Counted from the stretch's first letter, positions 15,898 through 27,342 are shown. The stretch is DNA of 64,000 nt from Hoylesella buccalis ATCC 35310 (GCF_025151385.1 NZ_CP102287.1:2480001-2544000); one strand, 5' to 3'. Notes: a model not told the origin generated them from the sequence alone. Numbers and translations are program-made.

Positions 15898-18381
15898 CTA
15901 TTTGTGGTGATTTCCCTCTGATTTACGCTTACTTATGCTAAAACGGTATCTCAAAGAGAGAAGGACATAGCTTCTGATTTGTGGACGATAGCTCTCGTGA
16001 TAACCGTATTCCGTAACAGAGCGCATAAGGGGGGTGCGCCTGTTCAGAATGTCGTTCCACTTGAACGAGAGGGTTGCCTGTTTCTTTTTGAGGAAACGCC
16101 ACGATGCTCCGATGTTCAGCAGCCACTGGTCGTCATCAGTCACCGCATAGGTTCCGCGATGCAGGCGACCGTTTGCGTCGCCCCAAATCTGCACATCATG
16201 GGGAATGTCGATTGTGCCACTGACACCAAAATCGTAATCAAAAGTGTTGACACGAATGTCTGTCAGAAGGTTATGTGAACGACTCGTCTGCAAACTGCCA
16301 TGCAGGTCTATACTTCCCCATTTAGGCTGATAACTGCCTCTAATGGAGATAGAGTTTCCGTATATGTGCGTCTTACATTTCGAGGAGTTGCCTTGCGTTT
16401 GTTCGTTCAGGAAATAGACGTGGTTCTGAAAAGAACCTCCTGTACTGCCCGACAGCACGAGACGCTTTATCTGCTTTTGCCATTGCAGCATTCCGGAAAC
16501 GGAATAGTTTCCTCCAACGTTTACCGTCCTGTAGGTCCGTGCGCCCGTATTTTCTTCATACGACACCTCGTTCGCAAGATCATTGAATGTGTTCCTCCAG
16601 TTGCCCGTCAGGGTCAATCCGGATTTTTGATGATCCAAACTAAAAGACAGCTGCTGACGAAATGATGGATTAAGGTTAGGATTTCCCAGTCCATGGTAAA
16701 GCGGATTACGCTTGTCGTCAATCGTCAATAGTTCCTGAATGGAGGGCAGCTGACTGCTGCCGCTGTAACGCAGTTCCATATCCAGGCTTCGTCCGTTCCA
16801 TTTCACATTGAACATAGGCTTGTATTCAACGGCTCTGACGGTGGAGTCCACGGCTTGCAGTGTGTGCCGGCGGCTGATGTGGCGCTGCTGCCACTCCACA
16901 TTAATGCCTCCGTTGATTTTCCATCGACTGCCCTTATAGTCCATTTGCAGCCTGATCTGCTGTCCCAATGTAGATAGTGCGCTTTCATAGCTAAGGCTGT
17001 CGATATGTAGATGCTGCATGGCATCGTCATAAGTATCGCTTGTGTTCATGCTCTTCTCGTTTCGCAACCCATAACTGACCTGCAATCTCAGCTGTTTGCC
17101 AATGGGCTGTGTGTAGCGCAGAGACATCAGGGCTTCGTTTCGTCGTGAAGGCATCTGCTGGCAGAGGTTGCGAAGGAGAACGGAGTCATTACCTAACGCA
17201 TTGAGCAGATGATGGAATCTGGTCTTTGAAAGGCTGCTGTTCTCCGTTCTGTCTGAACTGCCGCTGAGTGATGTCTCAAAAGTGATGGAGGCTCCACCCT
17301 TACCGATGCGTCGGGTGAAGTCGGAAGAAAAGTAATATTTCCTGTTGTTTCCCTTAGCACCGCTTCTCAGCATTCCCGAGGTCAACGTGTCTGCCCTCGT
17401 GCTGTTTTGCTCATAAAGAGAGGTCGTGTTGTCAGTCAGGTTGTCCGAATTCCCGAGGGTTCCGTTGAACATGACATTCAACAGTGTCTTTTCGTTGATG
17501 TTGTACTGAAAGCTTATAATTGCCGAATGGTTATGACTTTTACCAAGGAAGAATAACGTGGATTTTTGATAATTTGTTCCAGATGTAAGGTATTGCTCAT
17601 AGAAGTCGTCGCTCGTGCTTTCATTATGGAAGGTGTTGAGCGAGAGGTTAGCATTAAACGTAATTTTTTTACCGAATTTCTTCACGATGTTTCCCGCCAG
17701 TATATTCTGAAAATTATCTTTTCCCACGCTCGTGTTGCTCAGGTTGTCTGAACGGATTGTCAGCGTCGCGTTTTCGCCATTCGCATTGAACAGATTACCC
17801 TGCATCTCATCCTTACGCCTGTCTTGGCTGCCATGCTCTGCCGTAAGAGAACCCGTCAGGCTGCCATTATAGGAAGATTTCGTCTTGATATCCAGCACGA
17901 AGTTGTCAGCCCCGTCGTCCACACCCGTCATTTTCTCTAGAGCACTGAGCATGTCGTATAGCTTCAGCAACTCCACGGCATCGGCAGGCAGGTTTTCCAA
18001 AGCAGCGATGATGTCGTTGCCCATGAACTTTTCTCCGTTGATATTTACCCCATTGAGAATTTTTCCCTTGAACGACAAAGTTTTGTTGTTCCTGTCATAC
18101 TCCATACCCGGAATTTCCTGTATCAGGTCTTCCAGATTAGCTCCCTGTCTCACCCGCAGACAATTGGTATTGATAAAGGTCGTATCCTTCCGCATTGTAA
18201 TCAGTTTGCGCTCGCCGATAACCAGAACTTCATCAAGTTCTATCGTTTTTTTGAGTAAAGAATCCGACCTGAGTGTGGGGGATATGGTATCACCCACAAC
18301 AATATCCAATATGATGGAATTAGCTGTGAGATTAAACAGAAACAGAAGGACAAATGTCAAAAAAGGCCTTAGAGTCATCAT
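15898..18381 (-). CDS. TonB-dependent receptor-like outer-membrane barrel protein
   Basis: I start at the ATG pair 18381/18378 because a signal peptide (MMTLRPFLTFVLLFLFNLTA) follows and the promoter lies directly upstream; the frame to 18441 would precede the transcription start. About 827 residues. A plug domain is seen at DEVLVIGERKLITMRKDTTF, with GANLEDLIQEIPGM and GVNINGEKFMGNDI, as in the large TonB-linked family with an OMP_b-brl-type barrel and no carboxypeptidase-like N-domain. Its gene ends 11 bp before the IS target site. Ligand unknown; its place beside the heme operon is suggestive only. Confidence 0.82.
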   Translation of the reverse strand: MMTLRPFLTFVLLFLFNLTANSIILDIVVGDTISPTLRSDSLLKKTIELDEVLVIGERKLITMRKDTTFINTNCLRVRQGANLEDLIQEIPGMEYDRNNKTLSFKGKILNGVNINGEKFMGNDIIAALENLPADAVELLKLYDMLSALEKMTGVDDGADNFVLDIKTKSSYNGSLTGSLTAEHGSQDRRKDEMQGNLFNANGENATLTIRSDNLSNTSVGKDNFQNILAGNIVKKFGKKITFNANLSLNTFHNESTSDDFYEQYLTSGTNYQKSTLFFLGKSHNHSAIISFQYNINEKTLLNVMFNGTLGNSDNLTDNTTSLYEQNSTRADTLTSGMLRSGAKGNNRKYYFSSDFTRRIGKGGASITFETSLSGSSDRTENSSLSKTRFHHLLNALGNDSVLLRNLCQQMPSRRNEALMSLRYTQPIGKQLRLQVSYGLRNEKSMNTSDTYDDAMQHLHIDSLSYESALSTLGQQIRLQMDYKGSRWKINGGINVEWQQRHISRRHTLQAVDSTVRAVEYKPMFNVKWNGRSLDMELRYSGSSQLPSIQELLTIDDKRNPLYHGLGNPNLNPSFRQQLSFSLDHQKSGLTLTGNWRNTFNDLANEVSYEENTGARTYRTVNVGGNYSVSGMLQWQKQIKRLVLSGSTGGSFQNHVYFLNEQTQGNSSKCKTHIYGNSISIRGSYQPKWGSIDLHGSLQTSRSHNLLTDIRVNTFDYDFGVSGTIDIPHDVQIWGDANGRLHRGTYAVTDDDQWLLNIGASWRFLKKKQATLSFKWNDILNRRTPLMRSVTEYGYHESYRPQIRSYVLLSLRYRFSISKRKSEGNHHK

Positions 18382-18386
18382 TTTTG

Positions 18387-18417
18387 CAAAGTTATGGTTG
18401 TCAATCAGAATATGCAA
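18387..18417 (-). promoter_or_regulatory. Promoter of the receptor gene, almost touching the start codon
   Basis: TTG (18415-18417), 20 nt, TAACTTTG (18387-18394) on the minus strand fits the consensus perfectly. The expected transcription start is within a few bases of the ATG at 18381, so the mRNA may be leaderless. Confidence 0.65.
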
Positions 18418-18576
18418 TACCTTAAAATGGCGATTTTGCAAAAATCATAAATACATAAATTTGTATTTTTAATTCTGCTTTTGATTATTGTTTGCTCAAC
18501 CAATAATTTTCTTTTCCTGGTATTTCCTACTACTTCCCAACATTTCCTCATTTCTAAATTCATAATATTATTGCTA

Positions 18577-18584
18577 TAATTTTG
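18577..18584 (+). promoter_or_regulatory. -7 element of the DUF3945-topB operon
   Basis: TAATTTTG, 40 bp before the DUF3945 start codon, in sequence homologous to the region upstream of the truncated copy at 6474. No exact -33 element was found. Confidence 0.5.
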
Positions 18585-18593
18585 CTGTTCGAT

Positions 18594-18608
18594 AATGAAT
18601 TATTCATT
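18594..18608. promoter_or_regulatory. Palindrome in the DUF3945 leader
   Basis: AATGAAT-T-ATTCATT is a perfect 7-bp inverted repeat between the -7 element and the start codon. It could be an operator or simply AT-rich leader sequence. Confidence 0.35.
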
Positions 18609-18624
18609 CAATAATAAATGATTT

Positions 18625-20025
18625 ATGGAATCGAACAACAATGACAATTATGTGCTGGTATTAGAAGACCGCGCGGAAGTGAAGAACGAGAATGAAGCTG
18701 GGAAACTCTCAGTGGTCTCTGGGATTGACGACAAAGGCAAGCTCCAAACAACGGAAGCCAAAAACGTGCATCAGGTAGCCTTTTTGAAGTTCAACAACAA
18801 GGATGGCTTGTTGAAGAACTTCATGACCAATTTCCTCAAACAGTTCAACGAGCCGTCCCGTTTCGGACTCTACAAAGTAGTAGCTAACAACGTAGAACAA
18901 GGTGTGGCATCGCTCCACACCATGCTTCAGAACCGTGAGAAGCCAGAGAACAAGCAGCAGTTGGCAGATAGTCAAGTGCGCTTTGACGACTTCCTACCCA
19001 AACAGAAGAATGCCACTGCGATTGACGAGTCAAAGATAGATTGGAAGCAGCTCGACAACCTCGGACTTACCCGTGAGCGATTGGAACAGAGTGGAGAGTT
19101 GGCAAAAATGCTCAACTGGCAGAAGAGTAACCTTGTTACCATTGCCATACCTATGGGTGATACCACCATCTACACCGATGCCCGTTTGGCATTTCGTACC
19201 GATGGCGAGGGTAATATCGGCTTGGCAGTTCACCCGCTTCGCAAAGAGCCACAGCTCGACTTCCCCTATATGGGACACAAGTTCTCTAATGAAGAGAAAG
19301 AACAACTCCTTGCAACGGGTAATCTTGGAAAGACCATCGAGATAACGCCCAAAAAGGGCGAACCTTTTGCCGCATACGTCTCCATTGACCCTCAGACCAA
19401 CGAACTCATTGCCCTTCGTGCCGACCGTGTGGCTATTCCAAAGGAAATCAAAGGCGTTACGCTTTCCGATGCGCAGTACAAAGACCTTGTAGAGGGCAAA
19501 GCCGTGAAAGTGGAAGGAATGACCGCTAAGAGTGGTAAGTCCTTTGATGCTACCCTGCAAGTCAATGCCGAGAAGAAAGGCATCGAGTTTATCTTCAACA
19601 ACAAGCAAGGCTTGAAGGAGCGACAGCAGCACAGCCAACAACAAGGCGCACCACATAAGCTCTGCGGTTTGGAACTCTCCGACAAGCAGCGTGAAGCCTT
19701 GGACAGCGGTCGCACACTTTATCTGAAGAACATGGTGGACAAGGAAGGGCAACCTTTTAATGCCTACGTCAAGATGGACAAGGAACAGAACCGCCCGCGT
19801 TTCTACAAGTGGAATCCAGACAAGAAGCAGGAGACCGGCAAGGAAAAGGTGGTAGCCGTAGCCGAAGAACACAAGACACAGGTTGCAGTGAACAACCAAG
19901 GCAAGACCAACGAAGCCACCAAGAACGTGAACGAGCCGTTAAAGTCCGGGCAGACACAGCCCACTGCCGCCCAAAAGCAGAAACAGGACGAGAAGAAACA
20001 GCAGCGCCGTGGACCCAAGATGTAA
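18625..20025 (+). CDS. DUF4099/DUF3945 protein of the conjugative element
   Basis: A 466-residue protein. The N-terminal 110 residues are shared with the truncated copy at 6526. Residues about 120-205 resemble DUF4099. Three modules of about 48 residues begin at 217 (GHKFSNEEKEQLL), 277 (GVTLSDAQYKDLV) and 348 (GLELSDKQREALD), each with a central K.G..F.A motif; the same module ends TopB, encoded next. The tail is Lys/Gln-rich. It is 21 bp upstream of topB and co-transcribed with it. Function is unknown; association with DNA processing is inferred from the shared module and linkage. Confidence 0.85.
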   Translation: MESNNNDNYVLVLEDRAEVKNENEAGKLSVVSGIDDKGKLQTTEAKNVHQVAFLKFNNKDGLLKNFMTNFLKQFNEPSRFGLYKVVANNVEQGVASLHTMLQNREKPENKQQLADSQVRFDDFLPKQKNATAIDESKIDWKQLDNLGLTRERLEQSGELAKMLNWQKSNLVTIAIPMGDTTIYTDARLAFRTDGEGNIGLAVHPLRKEPQLDFPYMGHKFSNEEKEQLLATGNLGKTIEITPKKGEPFAAYVSIDPQTNELIALRADRVAIPKEIKGVTLSDAQYKDLVEGKAVKVEGMTAKSGKSFDATLQVNAEKKGIEFIFNNKQGLKERQQHSQQQGAPHKLCGLELSDKQREALDSGRTLYLKNMVDKEGQPFNAYVKMDKEQNRPRFYKWNPDKKQETGKEKVVAVAEEHKTQVAVNNQGKTNEATKNVNEPLKSGQTQPTAAQKQKQDEKKQQRRGPKM

Positions 20026-20046
20026 CCCTTAAAACCAAACCCGACT

Positions 20047-22131
20047 ATGATTACTTGTATTATTGCCGAGAAACCCTCGGTAGCCAGAGATATAGCCCGT
20101 ATAGTAGGAGCTAATACCAGACAAGACGGATTTTTGGAAGGTAGCGGTTATGTGGTAACATGGGCGATGGGACATCTCATCACCCTTGCCATGCCCGAAG
20201 CCTACGGTTTTGCAGCCTATAAAGCCGAAGATCTGCCCATCCGTCCCAATCCTTTCCAGCTTATCGTGCGACAAGTTCGTAAGGATAAGGACTACACGTC
20301 AGACCCCGCAGCACTCAAACAGCTCAAAGCTATCCGAGGTTGTTTCGACAAGGCTGACCGCATCATCGTAGCCACCGATGCTGGGCGTGAAGGTGAACTC
20401 ATCTTCCGCTATATCTACAACCATTTGAACTGCCACAAACCTTTTGACAGACTTTGGATTTCCTCCCTCACGGATAAAGCCATCCGTGAAGGACTTGCCC
20501 ATCTCAAGGCAGGAACTGCGTATGACAATCTCTATCACTCCGCCAAGGCAAGAAGTGAAGCCGATTGGCTTGTGGGCATCAATGCCAGCCGTGCCCTGTC
20601 CATCGCACGCAAAGGCGGTTACTCTTTGGGACGAGTACAGACCCCTACACTCGCAATGGTCTGCCGTCGGTATATAGAAAATCGTGATTTTTCTTCCGTT
20701 CCATATTGGAAACTCTCCGTAGCAACAGAGAAAGAGGGCATATCGCTGAAAGCCGTGAGCAGTGGTGCATTCGAGAGTGAAGCCGATGCACAGTCCGCTC
20801 TCTCTTTGCTTCGCGAACAGAGCAGGCTTCAGGTAATATCGGTCGCAAGAAAGGTAACGCATACGTCGCCACCCCTCTTGTTCGACCTTACCACTCTACA
20901 AAAGGAAGCCAACAAAAAGCATGGCTTTTCAGCAGATAAAACCCTCTCAATAGCTCAGAGCCTCTATGAGAAGAAAATCACGACCTATCCCCGCACCGGC
21001 AGTCGATATATCAGTGAAGACGTTTTCGAGGAAGTACCCGCCTTGCTGCGCAAGATAAGAGAAACACTTCCGACTCCGTTTAACCGCCATTCGGTGGACA
21101 GCGACAAGGTAACCGACCACCACGCCATCATCCCTACGGGTGAAACTCCATCGGGACTATCGGCAGATGAAACGACCATCCACCAAATGGTAGTCCGCCG
21201 TTTCATCGAAGCCTTTTCTCCCGATTCAGAGGAGGAGCGTATGCAGGTGGAATTGTCCGACGGTACAAACACCTTCATTTGGAAGGCATGTCGAAGCATT
21301 TCTTTGGGCTGGAAAGCCGTACAGCAAGGTACTGGCACGAACGATGAAAAAGGTAAGGAGGATGAAGAACAGACTTTATCCGTATTGCCCAATCTAACAG
21401 AAAACGAGGTGTTACCGCTGCTTTCTTCAGAAATTACCGAGCACAAGACCAAGCCGAAACCGCTCTATACTGAAGCGACTTTGCTTTCTGCTATGGAAAA
21501 CGCAGGGAAAGAGGTATCAGATGCAGAAAGTAAAAGAGCAATGGCAGAGTGCGGCATCGGTACACCTGCCACCCGCGCCAACATCATCGAGACATTGATT
21601 CTGCGAGACTATATCCGAAGAGAAAAGAAGACGGTAGTCCCGACAGAGAAAGGCTTGGCAGTCTATGAGATTGTCAAGGACAAACGAATTGCCAATGCAG
21701 AGATGACAGGTTCGTGGGAACTGACCCTTGCTGCCATTGAGGCAGGACAGATGCCCCCCGAGAAGTTCGCGCAAGGCATCAACTCCTACGTGGAGACGAT
21801 TTGCGAGGAACTCCTTGCCCTTGCTCCACCGATGCAGAAGTCCTATCCCACCTACCGCTGTCCCAAATGCGGCAACGAAAGCGTGGGCATCTATGCCAAG
21901 ATTGCCAAATGCAGGCACGAGGGCTGCGACTTCCACATCTTCCGTGAAATCTGCGGCACGTTCCTTTCCGAAGACAATATCCGTGATTTGATAACCACCG
22001 GGCGAACGCCCATCCTCAAAGGCTTGACGAGCAAGGCAGGCAAGAAGTTCAACGCACGTCTTGTTCTGGGCGAAGACTATACCACCTCCTTTGAGTTTGA
22101 GGGAAAGAAAGGCAAAGCACGAGGGAGATAA
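20047..22131 (+). CDS. topB: DNA topoisomerase III (type IA)
   Basis: A 694-residue type IA topoisomerase that passes single strands through a transient 5'-phosphotyrosine break. TOPRIM starts at MITCIIAEKPSVARDI and contains ATDAGREGELIFRYI. The active tyrosine is Tyr314 in TTYPRTGSRY. SLGRVQTPTLAMV is also diagnostic. The C-terminus has a zinc ribbon (YRCPKCGNES ... CRHEGC) and one repeat (FLSEDNIRDLITTGRTPIL) like those in the DUF3945 protein. Element-borne TopB is standard in Bacteroidales ICEs and probably acts in element replication or resolution. Confidence 0.96.
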   Translation: MITCIIAEKPSVARDIARIVGANTRQDGFLEGSGYVVTWAMGHLITLAMPEAYGFAAYKAEDLPIRPNPFQLIVRQVRKDKDYTSDPAALKQLKAIRGCFDKADRIIVATDAGREGELIFRYIYNHLNCHKPFDRLWISSLTDKAIREGLAHLKAGTAYDNLYHSAKARSEADWLVGINASRALSIARKGGYSLGRVQTPTLAMVCRRYIENRDFSSVPYWKLSVATEKEGISLKAVSSGAFESEADAQSALSLLREQSRLQVISVARKVTHTSPPLLFDLTTLQKEANKKHGFSADKTLSIAQSLYEKKITTYPRTGSRYISEDVFEEVPALLRKIRETLPTPFNRHSVDSDKVTDHHAIIPTGETPSGLSADETTIHQMVVRRFIEAFSPDSEEERMQVELSDGTNTFIWKACRSISLGWKAVQQGTGTNDEKGKEDEEQTLSVLPNLTENEVLPLLSSEITEHKTKPKPLYTEATLLSAMENAGKEVSDAESKRAMAECGIGTPATRANIIETLILRDYIRREKKTVVPTEKGLAVYEIVKDKRIANAEMTGSWELTLAAIEAGQMPPEKFAQGINSYVETICEELLALAPPMQKSYPTYRCPKCGNESVGIYAKIAKCRHEGCDFHIFREICGTFLSEDNIRDLITTGRTPILKGLTSKAGKKFNARLVLGEDYTTSFEFEGKKGKARGR

Positions 22132-22242
22132 CTCTCACAGAATCGGAGATAAAACAAATTAGTTGGGAGATAGTAAAAAGAACTATACGTCAGAAATGAC
22201 CCCCCGACTAATATTCTCTCTCCATTTTAAAACAGAAAAACT

Positions 22243-25200
22243 ATGGCATACAATAAGAAAGCAGTCTTGGAGGGCAATACGGAAGCCATCCGTATGATCC
22301 TCCGATTAGAGAAAGAACGACGTGAAGCCACCGAAGCCGAGAAAGTCCTGCTCAGAGGTTATCAAGGTTTCGGTGGTCTGAAATGCGTCTTGAACCGATG
22401 TGATAATCCCGATGACCTCCGCTATTGGAGTGCATCGGAGCAAAATTTGTTCGAGCCTACCCAAAGGCTCAAGCAGATGATTTACCGTGATGCCGTCGAT
22501 GCCAACACCGCCAAACGCTATTGGGAGAGTATCAAGGCAAGCGTACTAACTTCCTTCTATACCGATACCCGTATCGTCTCTGCCATTGCCGATGCCCTTA
22601 GTGCCACCGATGTGCAAGTAAGACGATGCTTGGACCCATCGGCAGGTGTGGGAGCCTTTACCGAAACCTTTGCCAAACAAGCAGGCATGGTCGATGCAAT
22701 GGAAAAAGACCTGCTGACGGCACGCATCACACAAGCCCTGCATCCTTACGGCAAGGACAATATCTTTGTTCGGCAAGAACCCTTTGAAGCCATCGGGGAA
22801 TTGGAAGAGAAGGATAAATACGACCTTATCACCAGCAACATTCCCTTTGGCGACTTTATGGTCTATGACCGTAGTTATAGCAAGGGAGAGAATATCCTTA
22901 AACGGGAATCCACCAGAACCATTCACAATTATTTCTTTGTGAAAGGGCTGGACACTATCAAAGAGGGCGGACTTCTTGCATTTATTACCTCGCAGGGCGT
23001 ATTGGACAGTCCCAAAAATGAAGCCATCCGCCGTTACCTCATGCAGAACAGCCGGCTTATCTCCGCTATCCGTTTGCCTTCGGGTATGTTCTCCGAGAAT
23101 GCAGGTACGGATGTTGGCAGCGACCTCATTGTCCTGCAAAAGCAGTCGGGCAAGGAAATTGGTGAAGGCATCGAGCAGCAGTTTGTACAAACCGCCTCTG
23201 TTCCCAAAGGCGACGGTTTTTCTATTGCGTTCAACCACAACTCACTCTTCGAGGGCGAATGGAAGAATATTTCCCACCGCACGATTGCCACAGACAGACA
23301 AATGGGTACGGATCCATACGGCAAGCCCGCTTGGGAATATACGTTTGACGGCGGTATCGAGGATATGGCTGACAGTCTGCGTACACAGCTCTCTTTGGAA
23401 GTGGAGCAGCGTTTCGATCGTAAACTCTATGAAACTGGCATACCCATGACCGGGGAGGAATGGCAGGTACACGTGGACAAGATGGTGCAGAAAGTGCAAG
23501 GAGGCTTAAAAACGGAAGAAACACCTCATGAACAGGAAATCAAGGATAAGGAAGAAGATAATGCCTATAATCTGATGCCTGATAGCATCAAAAAACAGCT
23601 TCCCAAACTCTATAAGACAGAAAAAGAACTCATTGGCGATAGAATAGCCTACGCTCGCTACTTTTTCCCAATGGGGGCTTACACGGCTTATCTATTGGAG
23701 TACGACCCCAAGGAGCGCATCGGCTTCGGTGCTGTTACGATGGGCTACGGCTGGGAATTGGGTACAATGTCGCTTGATGAAATGGAGGAAGTAAAGGTCA
23801 GAGGCTTGGGAATTGAGCGGGACTTATACTTCAAGCCCACAAAATTGCACGAGATTGCGGAGCTGGAGGAGATTGTCAGAGGACAATACACTAAAGAACC
23901 CATCATAGAGGAAGTCAAGGAAGAAAACCGTCAGGAAGTTCTAAGACCAGTACAGGAAGACACTCTGCCCCAAGAGAAGGTCGAAGATGGTAATAAGATA
24001 GTGGCAGATGAATCAAGAAACGAATCAGAGACAGAAAAAGAAGCACAAGCTGCACAGGTACTTCCAACAATAGAGCCTGAAACTGAACCTGCGCCAGAAG
24101 GTGTCCCCGTAATTACCCTTCAAAGACAATACGAACAAGAAAGCCGTGAAATTCGCACAGACGTGGAATCCCCACGTGAAATGAACGGACAAACTGTATT
24201 CTTTGATGAAGACCATCATCCGATTATAGATAGCGCCATAGAGACAGAAGCAACGGAACAGTTCTTGTTTGCCCCGGAGGAATATAGTCTTTGGACACAA
24301 GATGTAGTCCGTGTAAATAATGAAATCAAGGAGGCTGCTCAACAAAAGAAGCTCAGCGAAAACCAATCACTTCCTGCGAGCAGGCAACCCAAGCCAGCAA
24401 GAAGCACCCCAAGCAATCCCCGCAGAAACAAGAAAACTGCATCTGCTCCCGTCAGAGAGCCCTCGCTCTTTGACTTTATGGAGGAAGCCGAGCCTCGCAA
24501 GCTACAGCCCATAGCAGAAGTCAAGAAAGAGTTTGACGCTTCACCGCGTCCCTTTCTCTCATCGCCCGACTCTCATCTGAGGGACGGCTCTATTGTCATG
24601 CAAAAAGGACAGGTCGGCTTTCTCTCTGACCTGAAACGACATCCCACTTTCAATCCTATGGACTTGCCCTTTGCCCAGCTCTCACGGCTGAAAGCATACA
24701 TTGAGATTAGGGAGAGTTATCACAGACTCTATGATTACGAGGCGAACAACCAAGCGGAGGACAAGGAAGAGCGTGAGAAACTCAACCGTCTTTATGATGG
24801 CTATGTAGGTCGTTGGGGGAATTTCAATCAAAAGACAAATACCGATGTCATCAAAATGGATGCCACAGGAGTGGAAATGCTGTTCTTGGAACGCTCCGAG
24901 AACGGCAAGTACATCAAAGCGGACATCTTCGACCATCCGACGGCTTTCTCCACCACCGAACTGTCCATTGCCGCAGACCCGATGGAGGCATTGGGCGCAT
25001 CACTCAACAAATACGGCACGGTGGAACTTGACTATATGAGTTCCCTGCTCCCCGACATGGAAGAGAGTGATATGCTTTCCGCCTTGGAGGGGCGCATCTT
25101 CTACAATCCCGAAGAGAACAGCTACGAGGTAGCCGACAAATTCATTTCAGGCAACGTGATTGAAAAGGCGGAGCGTATCGAGTCGTGGCTCTTGGATCAC

Positions 25201-27342
25201 CCCGAACACGAGGAAGCAAAGCAAGGTCTTGCCGCCCTGCGTGCCGCCACGCCTACGCCCATTCCCTTTGCCGATTTGGACTTCAATCTCGGTGAACGAT
25301 GGATACCTGCCAAAGTCTATGGCAAGTTTGCTTCGGAGTTCTTCGAGACAGACATCAACGTGTCCTACCATTCCAATATGGACGAGTATTCCCTTGTCTG
25401 CGACCGAAAGAATGCCAATATCTGGCACAAATATGCCGTGCAGGGAGAATTTCGCCGATATGACGGCATCAACCTGCTGAAACACGCACTTCACAATACC
25501 ATTCCCGACATCAACAAGAGCAAGGAAGTGACGGATAAAATTACGGGAGAAACCAAGACCATCAAAGTAAGGGACGGACATGCCACACAGATGGCGAACG
25601 CCAAGATTGAGGAAATCAGACAGGGTTTTGTGGACTGGCTCGGACGGACACCTGACACGTTCAAAGAGCAGCTCTCTGACCGTTACAACCGCCTTTTCAA
25701 TTGCTTTGTGCGTCCCAATTTTGACGGTACGCACCAGTCGTTTCCCAACCTCGACCTTAAAAGGTTGGGCATACCAGACCTTTATAAGAGTCAGAAGGAT
25801 GCCGTATGGATGCTCAAAACCAATGGCGGAGGTATCTGCGACCACGAGGTGGGTGCGGGCAAGACGCTTATTATGTGTACGGCTGCCTACGAGATGAAGC
25901 GGTTGGGATTAGCCAACAAGCCGATGATTATCGGACTGAAGGCAAATGTATTCGATATTGCCGACACGTTTCGCAAGGCTTATCCCAATGCCAAGATACT
26001 CTATCCAGGCAAGAACGACTTCAGTAAGCAAAATCGCCAGCGTATCTTCAACGACATCAAGAACAACGATTGGGATTGCATTATCCTTACGCATGAGCAG
26101 TTTGGCATGATACCGCAGGCTTTGGAGATACAAGAAGTGATTTTGCAGAAAGAAAAAGATTCTGTGGAGGAAAACCTTGAAGTACTCCGTATGCAGGGAG
26201 CGGACATTTCCCGTGCCATGCTCAAAGGCTTAGAAAAACGTAAGCAGACCTTGGAAGCCAAGTTGCAGGGCATTCAAGACAGCATTGCCGAGCGCAAGGA
26301 CGATGCCGTGGATTTCAAGATGATGGGTATTGACCACCTTTTTGTAGATGAAAGCCATCAATTCAAGAACCTGATGTTTAATACTCGCCACGACAGAGTG
26401 TCGGGCTTGGGCAATCCGGACGGCTCGCAGCGTGCGCTCAATATGCTCTTTGCCATTCGCACTATACAGGAGCGGTCGGGCAAGGATCTGGGGGCGACAT
26501 TCCTTTCGGGAACTACTATCAGTAATTCACTAACAGAATTATACTTGCTTTTCAAATACTTGCGCCCGCAAGCCCTGGAAAAGCAGGGCATCAACAGTTT
26601 TGACGCTTGGGCAGCGGTCTTTGCCAAGAAGTCCACCGACTATGAGTTTTCCATCACGAATGAGATTATTCAGAAGGAACGCTTCAGAACCTTTATTAAA
26701 GTGCCTGAACTCGCCTCGTTCTATGCGGAGATTTGCGATTTCCGCACGGCAAAGGATATTGGCATTGACAGACCGGAGAAGAACGAGATATTGCATAACA
26801 TTCCGCCCACACCCGAGCAGGAGGTTTTTATCGGCAAGCTGATGGAGTTTGCCAAGAGTGGCGATGCCACGCTCTTGGGACGAGCGCCACTGAGTGAGAG
26901 CGAGGAAAGAGCAAAAATGCTCATTGCAACTGACTACGCCCGCAAGATGAGCCTTGATTTACGCATGATAGATGAAAATGGGTACTCAGACCATATAGAC
27001 AACAAGGCAAGCCATTGTGCGAAACTCTTGAATGACTATTACCAAAAGTATGATGCACAAAAGGGAACGCAGTTTGTTTTCTCTGACTTGGGGACTTACA
27101 AGCCCGGCGGAGACTTCAATATCTATTCGGAAATCAAGAGAAAATTGGTAGAGGACTACCATATCCCGGCATACGAGATACGTTTTATTCAGGAGTGCAA
27201 GAACGAGAAAGCAAAGAAAGCAATGGTCGATGCCATGAACCGTGGCGACATTCGCATCATCTTCGGTTCTACCTCTATGTTGGGTACTGGTGTGAATGCT
27301 CAACAACGTGCCGTGGCCATCCATCATTTGGACACGCCTTGG
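22243..27342 (+). CDS. N6-adenine methylase / SNF2-like helicase, exon 1 (split by intron)
   Basis: The first 1700 codons of a 2066-residue protein whose end (29825-30925) lies beyond a group II intron. Residues 1-300: methylase with SAM motif [11 protein letters not shown] (about 129) and catalytic SNIPFGDF (about 198, an N-[IP]-P-[YF] type motif). Residues about 440-550: DUF2958-like domain. A low-complexity linker follows (about 560-800). The helicase starts near 1180, with Walker [10 protein letters not shown] (about 1201) and motif II VDESH (about 1367). The exon stops after HHLDTPW, inside helicase motif VI. Such proteins are common in Bacteroidales ICEs and may protect incoming DNA; that role is inferred. 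Confidence 0.9.

Noticed and set aside
19030..19899. 289-codon minus-strand frame
   Set aside because: Antisense to the DUF3945 gene; Leu/Val-rich shadow without family features.
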